DNA of 62,772 bases from an uncultured Christensenella sp. (GTDB lineage Bacteria; Bacillota; Clostridia; Christensenellales; Borkfalkiaceae). The notes under the pieces are model-generated. The model saw only the letters and a program-made list of their open reading frames with translations. It ran no database searches and was not told the DNA's origin. The DNA is taken from contig CAJUHT010000006.1 of assembly GCA_910586035.1 (NCBI GenBank), positions 1-62,772 of the forward strand, given 5' to 3'. Shown here in pieces: positions 49,404 through 58,772 of the stretch (within the stretch, counting starts at the first letter, position 1; each line of letters opens with the position of its first letter). The position numbers and the translations under genes were made by a program.

Positions 49404-51347
49404 TCAGCCGTTTAACATTGCTTTAAACTGCTCTTCGTCTATTACTTTAACGCCTAACTTCTCCGCCTTTGCAAGCTTACTGCCCGCCGCCTCCCCCGCT
49501 ATTACAAGCGTCGTTTTAGAAGTTACCGCGCTTTGGCAAACTCCGCCGTTTTCCTCTATTATTTTTTGCGCCTGACTGCGGGTAAAATCAGCCAGCGACC
49601 CCGTTAAAACCACCGATTGCCCCGCGAATATGCCCGAAGCAACGGCATTTGCCCGCTCCTTTATACGCACCTCGCCAAGTAGCGCGTACACCTCGTTTGC
49701 GTTGTAGCTATCGCCAAACCAACCGACTATTGCGCGGGCGGTTATTTCGCCAATATCGTTTAAATTTACAAGCTCTTCCTCGGTTGCCGCACGCAGACTT
49801 TCAATACTGCCGAAGTGCTCGGCAAGGGCTTTGGAAGCCACCTTACCCACTCCGTCAACGCCCAGCGCAAAAATGAGCGCGTCAAGCGTTACGTTTCTGC
49901 TTTTTTCAATCGCGGCAAGCAGATTGTTTACCTTTTTTTCCTTAAAGCCTTCCAACTTGCCCAAATCTTCGGCTGTAAGCGAGTATATAGCCGAAGCCCT
50001 TTGCACCCCCAAAGTATCGTGCATTGCCGTTGCGGTGGCTTCCGAAAAACCATCTATATCCATTGCCCCCTTGCTTGCAAAGTGAGCGAGCGTAGCCACA
50101 ATTCTCGGCTTGCATAGCCTGTTTGTACAAAACAGATTTGCGCCCGTTTCGGTAAGCTGTTGCCCGCAGAAAGGGCATACTTCGGGCTTGACTACGTCTA
50201 TACTGTTTTCGGCGTGCCCCACGCAACCCAAAATTTCGGGTATTACCTCGTTAGAGCGGCGGATAAGCACGCGGCTGTTGATTTTTACGTCCTTTTTTGC
50301 AATATCGCCAAGGTTGTTGAGCGTTGCCTTGCGCACGGTTGCGCCGCCCAAATCTACGGGCTCCACTTCGGCAAGCGGGGTAAGTTTGCCCGTTCTGCCA
50401 ACCTGCCAGCGCACGTCCTTTACAACCGTTTCGGCTTCCTCCGCCTCGAACTTGTACGCCATAGCCCAGCGAGGAAACTTATCCGTATAGCCCATTTCTT
50501 CGCGGGCGGTACAGTCGTTAAGCTTTATTACCGCGCCGTCCGTCAATACGTCCAAGCTCTTGCGCCCGACCTCTATTTCCTCTATTGCGGAAACGACCTC
50601 TTCCCCGCTTTGGCATACGCGCAAAAATGGGAACACTTTAAACCCGTTTTCCTTTAAAAACCCGAAGTGCGCGCTCTGCGTTTCCAGCTTGCCCTCCGAC
50701 ATATAATTTACGTTGTAAAATAGTATTTCGGGCTTGCGCTCGGCAGTTACCGCGGGGTCTAAATTGCGTATCGCGCCAGCCGCCGCGTTACGCGCGTTTT
50801 TAAGCTGTTCCTTTGCCGTCTTATTGTACTCTTCCAATACGGAAAGGCGTATAACCGCCTCGCCCTGCACTTCCAGCGTGCCCTTGTAGCCTATTGACAG
50901 CGGAAAGCTCTTTATAGTAAGGCACTGCGCCGTAACGTCCTCGCCCTCCACTCCGTTGCCGCGGGTGGTGGCGCGCACAAATCTGCCACCCTCGTAAGTA
51001 AGACACATAGTAAGCCCGTCGAACTTGTACTCCACGGTGTATGCGGGGGCGGAAACCGACTTTTCCACGCGCGTAAAAAACGCCGAAAGCTGTTCGTACG
51101 TTACCGACTTATCCAAACTGTACAGGCGGCTGATATGACGGTGCTTTTCAAAGCCCTTTACAGGCTCGCCGCCAACGCGCTTGGTGGGGCTGTCGAACTC
51201 CACCTCGCCCGTCCGCTCTTCTATCGCGCGCAATTCGTCGTACAGCTTGTCGTACTCCCTGTCGGAAACGGACGGCGCGTCAAGCACGTAATATTCGTAC
51301 GCCCATTTGTTGAGCGTGTCGATTAAATATCTTACTCTGTCTTTCAT
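49404..51347 (-). CDS. ligA: NAD-dependent DNA ligase
   Basis: 647 residues. Adenylation domain with nucleophile Lys108 (YTVEYKFDGLTM), N-terminal Ia region (YYVLDAPSVSDREYDKLYDEL), OB fold, Cys4 zinc finger (CPFCGQQL ... LFCTNRLC), helix-hairpin-helix repeats and a C-terminal BRCT domain (about 570-647, SGIFAGQSVVLTGSLADFTRSQAQKII). All expected domains are intact. pcrA lies three bases upstream, so the two form one operon. Confidence 0.98.
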   Translation of the reverse strand: MKDRVRYLIDTLNKWAYEYYVLDAPSVSDREYDKLYDELRAIEERTGEVEFDSPTKRVGGEPVKGFEKHRHISRLYSLDKSVTYEQLSAFFTRVEKSVSAPAYTVEYKFDGLTMCLTYEGGRFVRATTRGNGVEGEDVTAQCLTIKSFPLSIGYKGTLEVQGEAVIRLSVLEEYNKTAKEQLKNARNAAAGAIRNLDPAVTAERKPEILFYNVNYMSEGKLETQSAHFGFLKENGFKVFPFLRVCQSGEEVVSAIEEIEVGRKSLDVLTDGAVIKLNDCTAREEMGYTDKFPRWAMAYKFEAEEAETVVKDVRWQVGRTGKLTPLAEVEPVDLGGATVRKATLNNLGDIAKKDVKINSRVLIRRSNEVIPEILGCVGHAENSIDVVKPEVCPFCGQQLTETGANLFCTNRLCKPRIVATLAHFASKGAMDIDGFSEATATAMHDTLGVQRASAIYSLTAEDLGKLEGFKEKKVNNLLAAIEKSRNVTLDALIFALGVDGVGKVASKALAEHFGSIESLRAATEEELVNLNDIGEITARAIVGWFGDSYNANEVYALLGEVRIKERANAVASGIFAGQSVVLTGSLADFTRSQAQKIIEENGGVCQSAVTSKTTLVIAGEAAGSKLAKAEKLGVKVIDEEQFKAMLNG

Positions 51348-51350
51348 ATA

Positions 51351-53714
51351 TTATAAAATTTCCAAGGGGGCTATCGCCGCCGAAAGTTCTTTTATTCCCT
51401 GATTTTCGAAAGCTATATCCACAATGCTTCCGCCGTTTTTAACGGCTATTACCGTGCCCGCGCCAAACTTGGGGTGAAGCACCTTACAGCCGACCGTATA
51501 ATTCTTTGCGCCCTGCTTTTTGGTTGCCGCGCCGCCGAAAGATGATGCGGCGGAAAAGGGTTTGGAACGCGTTGCCGCAGGTTGCGTTTTGGTATATGCG
51601 GGCGGGTCGGCGGAATACCCAGAGTCGGAGGTATAAACGCTTTTCCCGCGGGATGAAGTACCCTCCCAATAGTCGCCCTCGTAACCGTCGTTGCCGTAGT
51701 CGGAGCGCGCGCCGCCGTAACGCGACTGCGGGGAGCCGCCGTAGCCGTTTGAGTAATTGTTGCCGCCGTAGCCGCCGTAGGAATTTCTTCTGCCGTAAGT
51801 CGCTTCGCCGCCGCTCTGCTTAACAATGCCTAAAATATCGCGCGTGAACGGCGAGGGAACGGTTGCCTCCCTGTGCCCGTACAGATAGCGACTGCGCGAG
51901 CGCGTAAGCCATAAAAGTTTTTTTGCGCGCGTTATGGCAACGTACATCAGCCTGCGTTCCTCCTCCATTGCCGAGGGGTCGTCCTTTGCGCGGGAAGTGG
52001 GCATAATTCCGTCCTCCAACCCGCAGACAATAACGTTGTTGAATTCCAGCCCCTTTACCGAATGTATGGTTGCAAGCGTAACGTAATTGCCGTCGTCCAG
52101 CTCGTCTATATCCGAAGCAAGCGTTACCTGATTGAGATAGTCGTTGAGCGTAGCCTGCGGGTTAAGGCGGACGTAGTCGTCCACCGCCGCTATAAATTCG
52201 TCAAGGTTGGCAAGCTTGGCGTCGCCGTCGTCGGTATGGTCGTCGTAAGCCGATTTCAAATCGGTTTCAATCAGCAATTGACGGACAAGGTCGGCAACCC
52301 CGCCGTCTACCGAAGCTATTACAAGTTTTTTGATTAAGTCCGCAAAGTCCGCAATTTTGGTTTTAGCGGATTGGGGCAGACGCAAGTCGTCGGCGTCTAT
52401 ACACGCGTCGTACAGCGAAAGACCGTTGCTCCGCGCATATTCCTCCATCACTTCCAAAGTTTTAGCGCCTATGCCGCGGCGCGGCACGTTGATTATGCGC
52501 GTAAAAGCCTCGTCGTCGAACGGGTTGGCTATGAGGCGTAAATATGCCAGAACGTCCTTTATTTCCTTGCGCTCGAAGAACTTGAAACCGCCGAAAACTT
52601 TATACGGGATTCCGTACTTTCCAAATTCCTGCTCGTAGGAGCGGGTGAGGGCGTTTATTCTCATCAAAATGGCAAAGTCGGAGTATTTGCCCCCCGCATA
52701 TACCGCGGCGTTTATGGTTTTTGCCGCAAATAAAGCCTCGTCTTTTTCCTCTTCCGACTGAACGTATTCTGGCGTTTGCCCTTCTTCGGCGTCCGTCCAC
52801 AACGTCTTTTTATGCCGCTTGCCGTTCTTTGCTATTACTGCGTTTGCAAGGTTTAAAATAGACTTGGTAGAGCGGTAGTTGCGCTGCAACTTATACACCT
52901 TAGCTTGGGGATAGTCCTTATCGAATTGCAAAATATTCTCTATTTCCGCGCCGCGCCAGCCGTATATGGACTGGTCGTCGTCGCCAACGGCAAAAAGGTT
53001 GCCGTGCTTAGAAGCAAGCAGGCGTATAATTGAATACTGCACCGTATTTGTGTCCTGAAACTCGTCAACGTGTATGTATTTAAACTTATCGGAAAGATAT
53101 TCCTTTACCTCTTTGCTGCCGCGCAAAAGGCGCAACGTCTGCACAAGCAAATCGTCAAAGTCAAGCGCGTTGCAATCGGAAAGATACTCGTTATACCTCT
53201 GGTATACCTGACACGCCGTGCGTATGTTGTCCTCGTGCTTATAACGCAAGCCGTACTCGTCGGGGTCAAGCCCCAGCATTTTTGCGTTGCCTATATGGTA
53301 CTTTACAGACTTTAAAAGTTTTTCGTCCAGCTCCAACTCTTTAAAAACTTTTTTAATTACGTTGCTTCGTTCGGTTTCGCTGTATATTGAAAAATTGGGC
53401 TGAATGCCTATTGCGTCGCCGTGGCGGCGAAGTATGCGCACGCACATAGAGTGAATTGTACAAATCCACATATTTTCCACGTCGCCAAGCACCGCGCCAA
53501 GCCTGTCCTTCATCTCCTTTGCCGCCTTGTTGGTAAAGGTTATTGCAAGCACGTTAGAGGGCAAGCACAGCCGCTTTTCAAGTATGTACGCAATACGCGA
53601 GGTTAAAACGCGCGTTTTGCCGCTGCCCGCGCCCGCAAGCACAAGCACCGCGCCCTGCGTATCCGTTACGGGTTTTAGCTGTTCTTCGTTTAGTTTTTCC
53701 AAAATTTCATCCAT
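51351..53714 (-). CDS. pcrA: ATP-dependent DNA helicase PcrA/UvrD
   Basis: 787 residues. Superfamily 1A helicase: Walker A AGAGSGKTRVLTSR (about 27-40), motif II VDEFQDTN, motif III GDDDQSIYGWRGA, motif IV QRNYRSTKSIL, motif VI YVAITRAKKLLWLTRS. The region after residue ~640 is Gly/Tyr/Ser-rich and low-complexity (GGYGGNNYSNGYGGSPQSRYGGARSDYG in content), followed by the C-terminal Tudor-like module (VGCKVLHPKFGAGTVIAV). The first gene of the pcrA-ligA pair. Ribosome site AAGGTG. Confidence 0.97.
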   Translation of the reverse strand: MDEILEKLNEEQLKPVTDTQGAVLVLAGAGSGKTRVLTSRIAYILEKRLCLPSNVLAITFTNKAAKEMKDRLGAVLGDVENMWICTIHSMCVRILRRHGDAIGIQPNFSIYSETERSNVIKKVFKELELDEKLLKSVKYHIGNAKMLGLDPDEYGLRYKHEDNIRTACQVYQRYNEYLSDCNALDFDDLLVQTLRLLRGSKEVKEYLSDKFKYIHVDEFQDTNTVQYSIIRLLASKHGNLFAVGDDDQSIYGWRGAEIENILQFDKDYPQAKVYKLQRNYRSTKSILNLANAVIAKNGKRHKKTLWTDAEEGQTPEYVQSEEEKDEALFAAKTINAAVYAGGKYSDFAILMRINALTRSYEQEFGKYGIPYKVFGGFKFFERKEIKDVLAYLRLIANPFDDEAFTRIINVPRRGIGAKTLEVMEEYARSNGLSLYDACIDADDLRLPQSAKTKIADFADLIKKLVIASVDGGVADLVRQLLIETDLKSAYDDHTDDGDAKLANLDEFIAAVDDYVRLNPQATLNDYLNQVTLASDIDELDDGNYVTLATIHSVKGLEFNNVIVCGLEDGIMPTSRAKDDPSAMEEERRLMYVAITRAKKLLWLTRSRSRYLYGHREATVPSPFTRDILGIVKQSGGEATYGRRNSYGGYGGNNYSNGYGGSPQSRYGGARSDYGNDGYEGDYWEGTSSRGKSVYTSDSGYSADPPAYTKTQPAATRSKPFSAASSFGGAATKKQGAKNYTVGCKVLHPKFGAGTVIAVKNGGSIVDIAFENQGIKELSAAIAPLEIL

Positions 53715-53922
53715 AGCGCACCTTGAAAGTTAAAGCCCCTTTCGCACTTTTAAATTATAACGTAGCAATGGAAAAACGGCGGAATTTTTTGCGCCGCTTA
53801 CGCTACGCCGTATTTCTTGCACAAAACTAAATTAAAGTTTTATACGGCGCGCAAAATCCATTGCAAGCAAGTTTTTTCGCTTGTATTATAGCACAGAGGG
53901 CGCGTATAATCAAGGTAATTGA

Positions 53923-54300
53923 CTATAACGCGCTCTCTTTTTCTTTTCTGTATTTTTCCAATGCGGCAAGGTATTTTGCCGAAAGTTCCATAGTGTATCT
54001 TTGCCGCTCCTCATAAGAAAGCGTTTGAAAATACTCCCTGTCGGTAAGCCGCCCAAGCGCGTCCGAAACTTCGCCGTACTCATCCAACAGCTTTTTTACC
54101 TTTAAATAAAATTCGTCCTCTTCCTCGCCGCGGATAACGCTTCGCACGCGCTCGTACAGGTGCGATTTTACCCTGTTTGCATTTTTGCCGTTCATTTCCG
54201 CCTGCCGCGCGGTATAATCCACGTCCTCTTTGCACCTGCGCCAAAAATCAGAGCCAAGACGCCTTTTTGCCTGTTTTGCTATCGCCTTAATATCATCCAT
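53923..54300 (-). CDS. Small helical protein of unknown function
   Basis: 125 residues, no membrane segments, highly charged, all helical: KQAKRRLGSDFWRRCKEDVDYTARQAEMNGKNANRVKSHLYERVRSVIRGEEEDEFYLKVKKLLDEYGE and so on. The ribosome site GGGTGAA supports the ATG at 54300. No known family. Its position just downstream of rpsU on the same strand, after the rpsU terminator, gives no functional hint. Confidence 0.65.
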   Translation of the reverse strand: MDDIKAIAKQAKRRLGSDFWRRCKEDVDYTARQAEMNGKNANRVKSHLYERVRSVIRGEEEDEFYLKVKKLLDEYGEVSDALGRLTDREYFQTLSYEERQRYTMELSAKYLAALEKYRKEKESAL

Positions 54301-54368
54301 AATTCACCCGCCGCGCCATTGCCGCATTTACAATAAGCGCATATTTACGACATATTTTTCAATGAAAA

Positions 54369-54402
54369 AACTCTACCCAAGTTTTATCTTCGGTAGAGTT
54401 TA
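54369..54402 (-). terminator. rpsU terminator
   Basis: On the minus strand AACTCTACC / GGTAGAGTT with a 14-base loop, followed by TTTTTT-rich sequence, directly after the rpsU stop. Confidence 0.75.
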
Positions 54403-54408
54403 ATTTAC

Positions 54409-54585
54409 TTAGTTTTTATTTCTCTTTCTTGCCGCTTCGCTCTTCTTGCGCCTTTTTACGGAAGGTGATTCGTAGAATTCTTTCTTTCTAAGGTCGCCGA
54501 TGATGCCGTCGCGCGAGCACTTTCTCTTAAATCTTCTTAAAGCGCTTTCAACCGACTCGTTTTCGCCTACTTTAATTGTTGACAC
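54409..54585 (-). CDS. rpsU: 30S ribosomal protein S21
   Basis: 58 residues from the GTG at 54585, the standard bS21 length. STIKVGENESVESALRRFKRKCSRDGIIGDLRKKEFYESPSVKRRKK in content is diagnostic. The GTG is chosen because GGGGAGG lies eight bases upstream; an in-frame GTG three codons earlier sits inside that ribosome site. Monocistronic. Confidence 0.96.
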   Translation of the reverse strand: MSTIKVGENESVESALRRFKRKCSRDGIIGDLRKKEFYESPSVKRRKKSEAARKRNKN

Positions 54586-54704
54586 TGTTTTCACCTCCCC
54601 TGTTCAAAGAGTTGCGTTCTTAAAACGCTTACAAATTATACCAAAGCCCGCAAACAAAAGTCAATCGTTTGCGGGCATAAAAATCATATTATTTTAAGGT
54701 TGTT

Positions 54705-55592
54705 TTATATGCCGAACGCCGCGCATACAACGTTGATAACTATGCCCACAATAACGGATACGGCGTACATAGCAACAACAAGCAACAGGTTGCGTTTGAT
54801 TTTTTTTGTGTTTTTTAAAAGCACCACCATACCAAGCCCCGCGTTTGTGCAAAGACCAGCTATACAACTACCGAAAGTTATGCCGCCCTTTACAAACGTT
54901 TCAGTTATAACCGTAGAGGACGCGCAATTTGGTATAAGCCCTACCGCCGCCGTAATAAATGGCTGAAAGTAATTGCCGCCAATTAAGCCGCTGGCAATTT
55001 TATCTTCCCCCACCTCTGCAATTATAAAGCCAAAAATCAGGTTTACAAGCAAAATGAACCCAGTAACTTTTAACGCGTGGTACAGCGGTTCTAAAAGATA
55101 CAGCCTTGCAGAAGATTTACCCTCGTGCTCGTGCCCGCAGGAATATGAGGTCGCGTTGCCCGTTTCCGAATACAGCGGCTGAACTTCCGTGCGGCGGTCG
55201 GGTATAAGCGCGTTTACAAGATATCCGACGGCTACCGCAACAATTAACTTGACGATTATTAGCGGCAAAATAGCCTGCGCGGCGTGCGCGCTAAGCGGGC
55301 TGTTTACAAGCAAAATTATAAGAGCCTCGTCGCTGGTTGCCAAAAACACCGCCATTATAGTGCCCGTTCGGATAAGTCCGCTGTCGTACAGGCGCGCCGC
55401 CATAACCGAAAAACCGCATTGCGGCACAAGCCCCGTCGCGCCGCCCAACAGAGGAGCAAGCGGACCTTGCAACGCACGGCGAGTTTTAGCCGCCGTAGTG
55501 CCGTTTTCAAGCAGCTCTATCAGCATATAGATTATTAAGATAAACGGGAATACGATTAGAGTATCCTTTAACGCGTCGAGAACTACTTCCAA
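54705..55592 (-). CDS. ArsP_2-type putative metal/metalloid permease
   Basis: 295 residues from a TTG at 55592 (AAGGTG ribosome site five bases upstream). About eight to ten membrane helices. Two repeated signatures GLVPQCGFSVMAARLYDSG (about 55-73) and GLIPNCASSTVITETFVKGG (about 217-236), each with a Cys after P-Q/N, match the putative 10-TM heavy-metal exporter family. A His/Cys-rich loop (SYSCGHEHEGK, about 148-158) could sense or bind metal. Substrate unknown. It is not next to an arsR regulator. Confidence 0.8.
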   Translation of the reverse strand: MEVVLDALKDTLIVFPFILIIYMLIELLENGTTAAKTRRALQGPLAPLLGGATGLVPQCGFSVMAARLYDSGLIRTGTIMAVFLATSDEALIILLVNSPLSAHAAQAILPLIIVKLIVAVAVGYLVNALIPDRRTEVQPLYSETGNATSYSCGHEHEGKSSARLYLLEPLYHALKVTGFILLVNLIFGFIIAEVGEDKIASGLIGGNYFQPFITAAVGLIPNCASSTVITETFVKGGITFGSCIAGLCTNAGLGMVVLLKNTKKIKRNLLLVVAMYAVSVIVGIVINVVCAAFGI

Positions 55593-55701
55593 AATTGCAC
55601 CTTAGGGTTTAAAATATACGTATTGGGTATTGCCCGATACGGCGCGGCTTATACTTGCGCGCTTAAATTTTGCCCTTATTTATAATTATTTATAAGGTTA
55701 A

Positions 55702-56922
55702 TCATTTTTTCTTCTTTTGAGCTTTTTTATCCGAAAGGCTGAACTTCTTTTTCAGCTCCGCCTCTTCGTTGAAAGTCAACGGCTTGAACCGCGCGTCGGT
55801 ATGCTCCGTTTCTACGTAGCCGCCGTCCCTCTCCAATAGGGTCAGGCGCGTTTCCGCGTCGAACAGATACGCGTGCGAAGTGTCGGGCTTTATATGCGTT
55901 TCGTCGCCCTTGTTTACGCCGTCCGCCCTTACTATGAGCGAAAGTTTGCCAATCTCGCACTCGGCATAATTTGCGCCCGCTATTTCTTCAACGGTGCCCA
56001 CAACCGCCTTGGCAAGCCCGTCAGCGCCTACGGTTATATCTTCGGGGCGCAGACCCAAAATGACCTTTTTGCCGCTGTTTGCGTACTCTTCGAGCAGAGC
56101 GAACCTATTTACTATATTTTCGGGCAACGGGAAGCGCACGCCCTCGCTTACCGCGTAAACGCCGCCTTCGTCCCTCTCTATTTGCGCGTTGTTTACAAAG
56201 TTGACCGTGGGCGAACCTACCGTAAATGCCACGTAAGCGTTTTCGGGATAGTCGTAAAGATTGGCGGGCGTATCCACCTGCTGAACGAAGCCGTCGCGCA
56301 GAACAATCATACGCGTAGCCATAGTCAGCGCCTCGTTTACGTTTTTGGTGGCGTAGAGGAAAGTGCCCTTCATTCTCATTTGCAAATTTATAAGCACGGA
56401 GCGAAGCCTTTCGCGCACGTCGGGAGCGACGCCCGAAATGGGGTCGTCCAGAAGATAGAGCTTGGGTTCCCTTACTATCGCCCTGCCGAACGCAACTTTC
56501 TGCTTCTGCTCGGCGGTAAGCGACTTGGGTTTGCGGTACAACACTTCCGTAAGCCCCAAAATTTCGGCGGCAACCTTTACGCGCTGTTCTATAAGCGTGT
56601 TGGAAGCCTTGCGCACCCTAAGCCCGTAAGCCATATTCTCGAACACGTTGAGCGAGGGGTAAAGCGAGTTGCCCTGAAATATCATTGCGACGTCCCTATC
56701 GCGGGAGGGGAGGTTGGTTACGTCCTTATCGCCTACGATTATCTCACCCTCCGTGGCTTCTTCAAGCCCCGCGATTACGCGAAGAAGGGTGGATTTACCG
56801 CTCTTCTCACCGCCGACAACGGCAATAAATTCGCTGTCGGAAAGTTGAAGGTCGGCTTTATAGAGAGCAAGCTCGCCCGAAGGATAGAGTTTGCTGAGAT
56901 GTTTAAGCTGTAAATTTGCCAT
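55702..56922 (-). CDS. MalK/UgpC-like ABC ATPase with degenerate catalytic motifs
   Basis: 406 residues, laid out like sugar-importer ATPases: ABC domain (1-240) plus C-terminal OB/TOBE regulatory domain (about 245-375) and a Lys-rich tail. Walker A is intact (GGEKSGKST, 37-45) and Q-loop Gln83 is present, but the signature is LTAEQ (135-139) instead of LSGGQ, the catalytic Glu after Walker B is Asp160 (LYLLDDP), the D-loop reads SGVAPD, and the switch His is Lys193 (YATKN). No permease or binding-protein genes are adjacent. It may be a regulatory or structural pseudo-ATPase, or the partner subunit of another ATPase. A TTGGTA-17-TATTAT promoter lies upstream. Confidence 0.85.
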   Translation of the reverse strand: MANLQLKHLSKLYPSGELALYKADLQLSDSEFIAVVGGEKSGKSTLLRVIAGLEEATEGEIIVGDKDVTNLPSRDRDVAMIFQGNSLYPSLNVFENMAYGLRVRKASNTLIEQRVKVAAEILGLTEVLYRKPKSLTAEQKQKVAFGRAIVREPKLYLLDDPISGVAPDVRERLRSVLINLQMRMKGTFLYATKNVNEALTMATRMIVLRDGFVQQVDTPANLYDYPENAYVAFTVGSPTVNFVNNAQIERDEGGVYAVSEGVRFPLPENIVNRFALLEEYANSGKKVILGLRPEDITVGADGLAKAVVGTVEEIAGANYAECEIGKLSLIVRADGVNKGDETHIKPDTSHAYLFDAETRLTLLERDGGYVETEHTDARFKPLTFNEEAELKKKFSLSDKKAQKKKK

Positions 56923-57036
56923 TACCGTTACCGTCCGTTGAAAAATAATTTTCCTTATAATCTATAATACCACGGTTGAGATATTTTACCAACCGCTCTG
57001 CGCACGTATTTTGAAAATTTATGGAAAAAATTTTGT

Positions 57037-57065
57037 TTGCCAAAACCGCCTGCGGGGTGTACAAT
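57037..57065 (+). promoter_or_regulatory. Promoter predicting a leaderless queH mRNA
   Basis: TTGCCA (57037-57042), 17 bases, TACAAT (57060-57065). The +1 counted from the -10 box is 57072, exactly the A of the queH ATG. Confidence 0.65.
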
Positions 57066-57071
57066 AAAAAT

Positions 57072-57677
57072 ATGAACGCAAAAAACTACAACGCGCTTAT
57101 GCTCGAAACAGCCGAAAGGCTGTCGGGCGAAAACAACAGGTTGCTGATTCACGCCTGTTGCGCCCCCTGCTCTTCCGCCTGTTTTGAAAGGCTTAAAGCT
57201 CATTTTAAAATTACCGCGTTTTTCTACAACCCCAATATCGAGGACGGAGAATACTTAAAGCGCAAAGCCGAGCTGATACGCTTTATAGAGCAAACGGGCT
57301 GGGCGGACGCGCGCGACTGCGAACACGACGAAGGCGCGTTTTACTCCGCAGTAAAGGGGCTTGAAAACTGCCGCGAGGGGGGCGAGCGTTGCCGCGCCTG
57401 CTTTAAACTGCGATTGGAGCGCACCGCGCGCGAAGCGGCGGAAAACGGTTACGACTACTTTACCACCACCCTCACTTTAAGCCCGCTTAAAGACGCGCGC
57501 ATTATAAACGAAATAGGCTACGGGTTGGAAAAGAAGTACGCCGTAAAGTGGCTGCCCTGCGATTTTAAGAAATCGAACGGATACCTTAGAAGCCTGCAAC
57601 TCAGCGAAGAGCACAAACTTTACAGGCAGAATTACTGCGGTTGCGTATACTCGCGGCAAACGCTTGATAAAAATTAA
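57072..57677 (+). CDS. queH: Epoxyqueuosine reductase QueH
   Basis: 201 residues from ATG 57072. Final step of queuosine synthesis in tRNA, an alternative to QueG. Motif HACCAPCS with Cys29, Cys30 and Cys33, a second CRACFKLR pair, YDYFTTTLTLSPLKD and the C-terminal RQNYCGCVYSR are diagnostic for the family. An upstream in-frame start exists but would begin before the promoter. No ribosome site; the transcript is likely leaderless. The carbamoyltransferase gene follows 66 bases later with its own ribosome site. Confidence 0.93.
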   Translation: MNAKNYNALMLETAERLSGENNRLLIHACCAPCSSACFERLKAHFKITAFFYNPNIEDGEYLKRKAELIRFIEQTGWADARDCEHDEGAFYSAVKGLENCREGGERCRACFKLRLERTAREAAENGYDYFTTTLTLSPLKDARIINEIGYGLEKKYAVKWLPCDFKKSNGYLRSLQLSEEHKLYRQNYCGCVYSRQTLDKN

Positions 57678-57743
57678 AAACGGTGATAAAATAAATTATA
57701 CAGACTTACCGCGCGCAACGCGCGCGGCATTATAAGAGGAATT

Positions 57744-58682
57744 ATGGATATTAACCGCTACTCGCCGAGCTACTCGGTAAACCAGAAGCATATGACGCGG
57801 CTTGCCGACTACTCTACGGAAGAGCTGTTTGAACTGCTTTACGCCACCAAACAGATGAAGGCTAAATTTGCCGCGCACGAGAGAACGGCTATTTTACAGG
57901 ACGTAACAATCGCCCTGCTCTTCGGCGACGCTTCGCTGAGGACCAAGTCGGCTCTGGAAATAGGCATACGGCAATTGGGCGGCGAGAGCGTAAATCTGCC
58001 GTACAACGAAAACGATATGCGCGCGGGCGAAAACATAAAGGACGTGGTAAACGTTATATGCCGCTACGGCGTAGGCGCGCTGATTACCCGCGGCATCGCC
58101 CAGCGCGAACTTGAAAATTTTGCCGAGGTTTCGCCCATTCCCGTAATCAACTCCACCAACTCCGACTTTGTGCCTATGCAGGCGGTAAGCGACCTTTTCA
58201 CCATATGGGAACACAAGAAAAAACTCGAAGGCGTTAAGATAGCCTATATAGGCAAGGGCACTAACGTAGCCGCCTCCCTGTTGATGGGCGCGGTAAAGTG
58301 CGGTATGGAAGTTGCCGTTGCCACTCCCGAGGGCTACACGGTTAAAACCGAGCACTTGGAAAGGGCGGAACAGTACGGAAGCATAACCATTACCGACGAC
58401 CCTTTGTTTGCCGCAAAGAACGCCGACGTAGTTTACACCGACTGCTACCGCTACCACACCCAGCTTACCGAAGAAGAGGCAAAAACGCTCGCCCCCTACA
58501 AGGTAAACAACCGCATTATGGCCCAGGCGGCGGGCACGGCAATGTTTATGCACCCCCTGCCCGCGCGGCGCGGCGTTGAAGTGGCGCCCGAAGTTATCGA
58601 CGGCAAGCAGAGCGTAGTTTACACTCAGGCGGAAAACAAACTGCACGCCATAAAGGCGATACTCGCGTTGCTCATAAAATAA
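57744..58682 (+). CDS. Ornithine/aspartate carbamoyltransferase-family protein, atypical
   Basis: 312 residues, usual length for the family, two-domain fold. Carbamoyl-phosphate loop is SLRTK (64-68) instead of STRTR; HPxQ is VPMQ (143-146), so the His is missing; the amino-acid-binding loop reads FMHPLPARRG (268-277) rather than HCLP (ornithine) or HPLPR (aspartate); the DVWxSMG region is DCYRYHT (233-239). RGI/GR-type and LGG elements remain. The family membership is clear, but the substrate pair is uncertain and catalytic efficiency may be reduced. Ribosome site AAGAGG. No other arginine genes nearby. Confidence 0.8.
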   Translation: MDINRYSPSYSVNQKHMTRLADYSTEELFELLYATKQMKAKFAAHERTAILQDVTIALLFGDASLRTKSALEIGIRQLGGESVNLPYNENDMRAGENIKDVVNVICRYGVGALITRGIAQRELENFAEVSPIPVINSTNSDFVPMQAVSDLFTIWEHKKKLEGVKIAYIGKGTNVAASLLMGAVKCGMEVAVATPEGYTVKTEHLERAEQYGSITITDDPLFAAKNADVVYTDCYRYHTQLTEEEAKTLAPYKVNNRIMAQAAGTAMFMHPLPARRGVEVAPEVIDGKQSVVYTQAENKLHAIKAILALLIK

Positions 58683-58772
58683 TTTATAATTTAAAAGGGC
58701 TTCCCCGAATGCGCAATTCCCATAGGGAATAAAAAACTAAATTTTTTAGAGTTGTATTTTCAAGCGATGACA

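Noticed and set aside
55873..56913. 346-codon open frame opposite the ABC ATPase
   Set aside because: The minus-strand frame has clear ABC and regulatory domains; the plus-strand product is Lys/Tyr/Phe-rich nonsense typical of antisense shadows.
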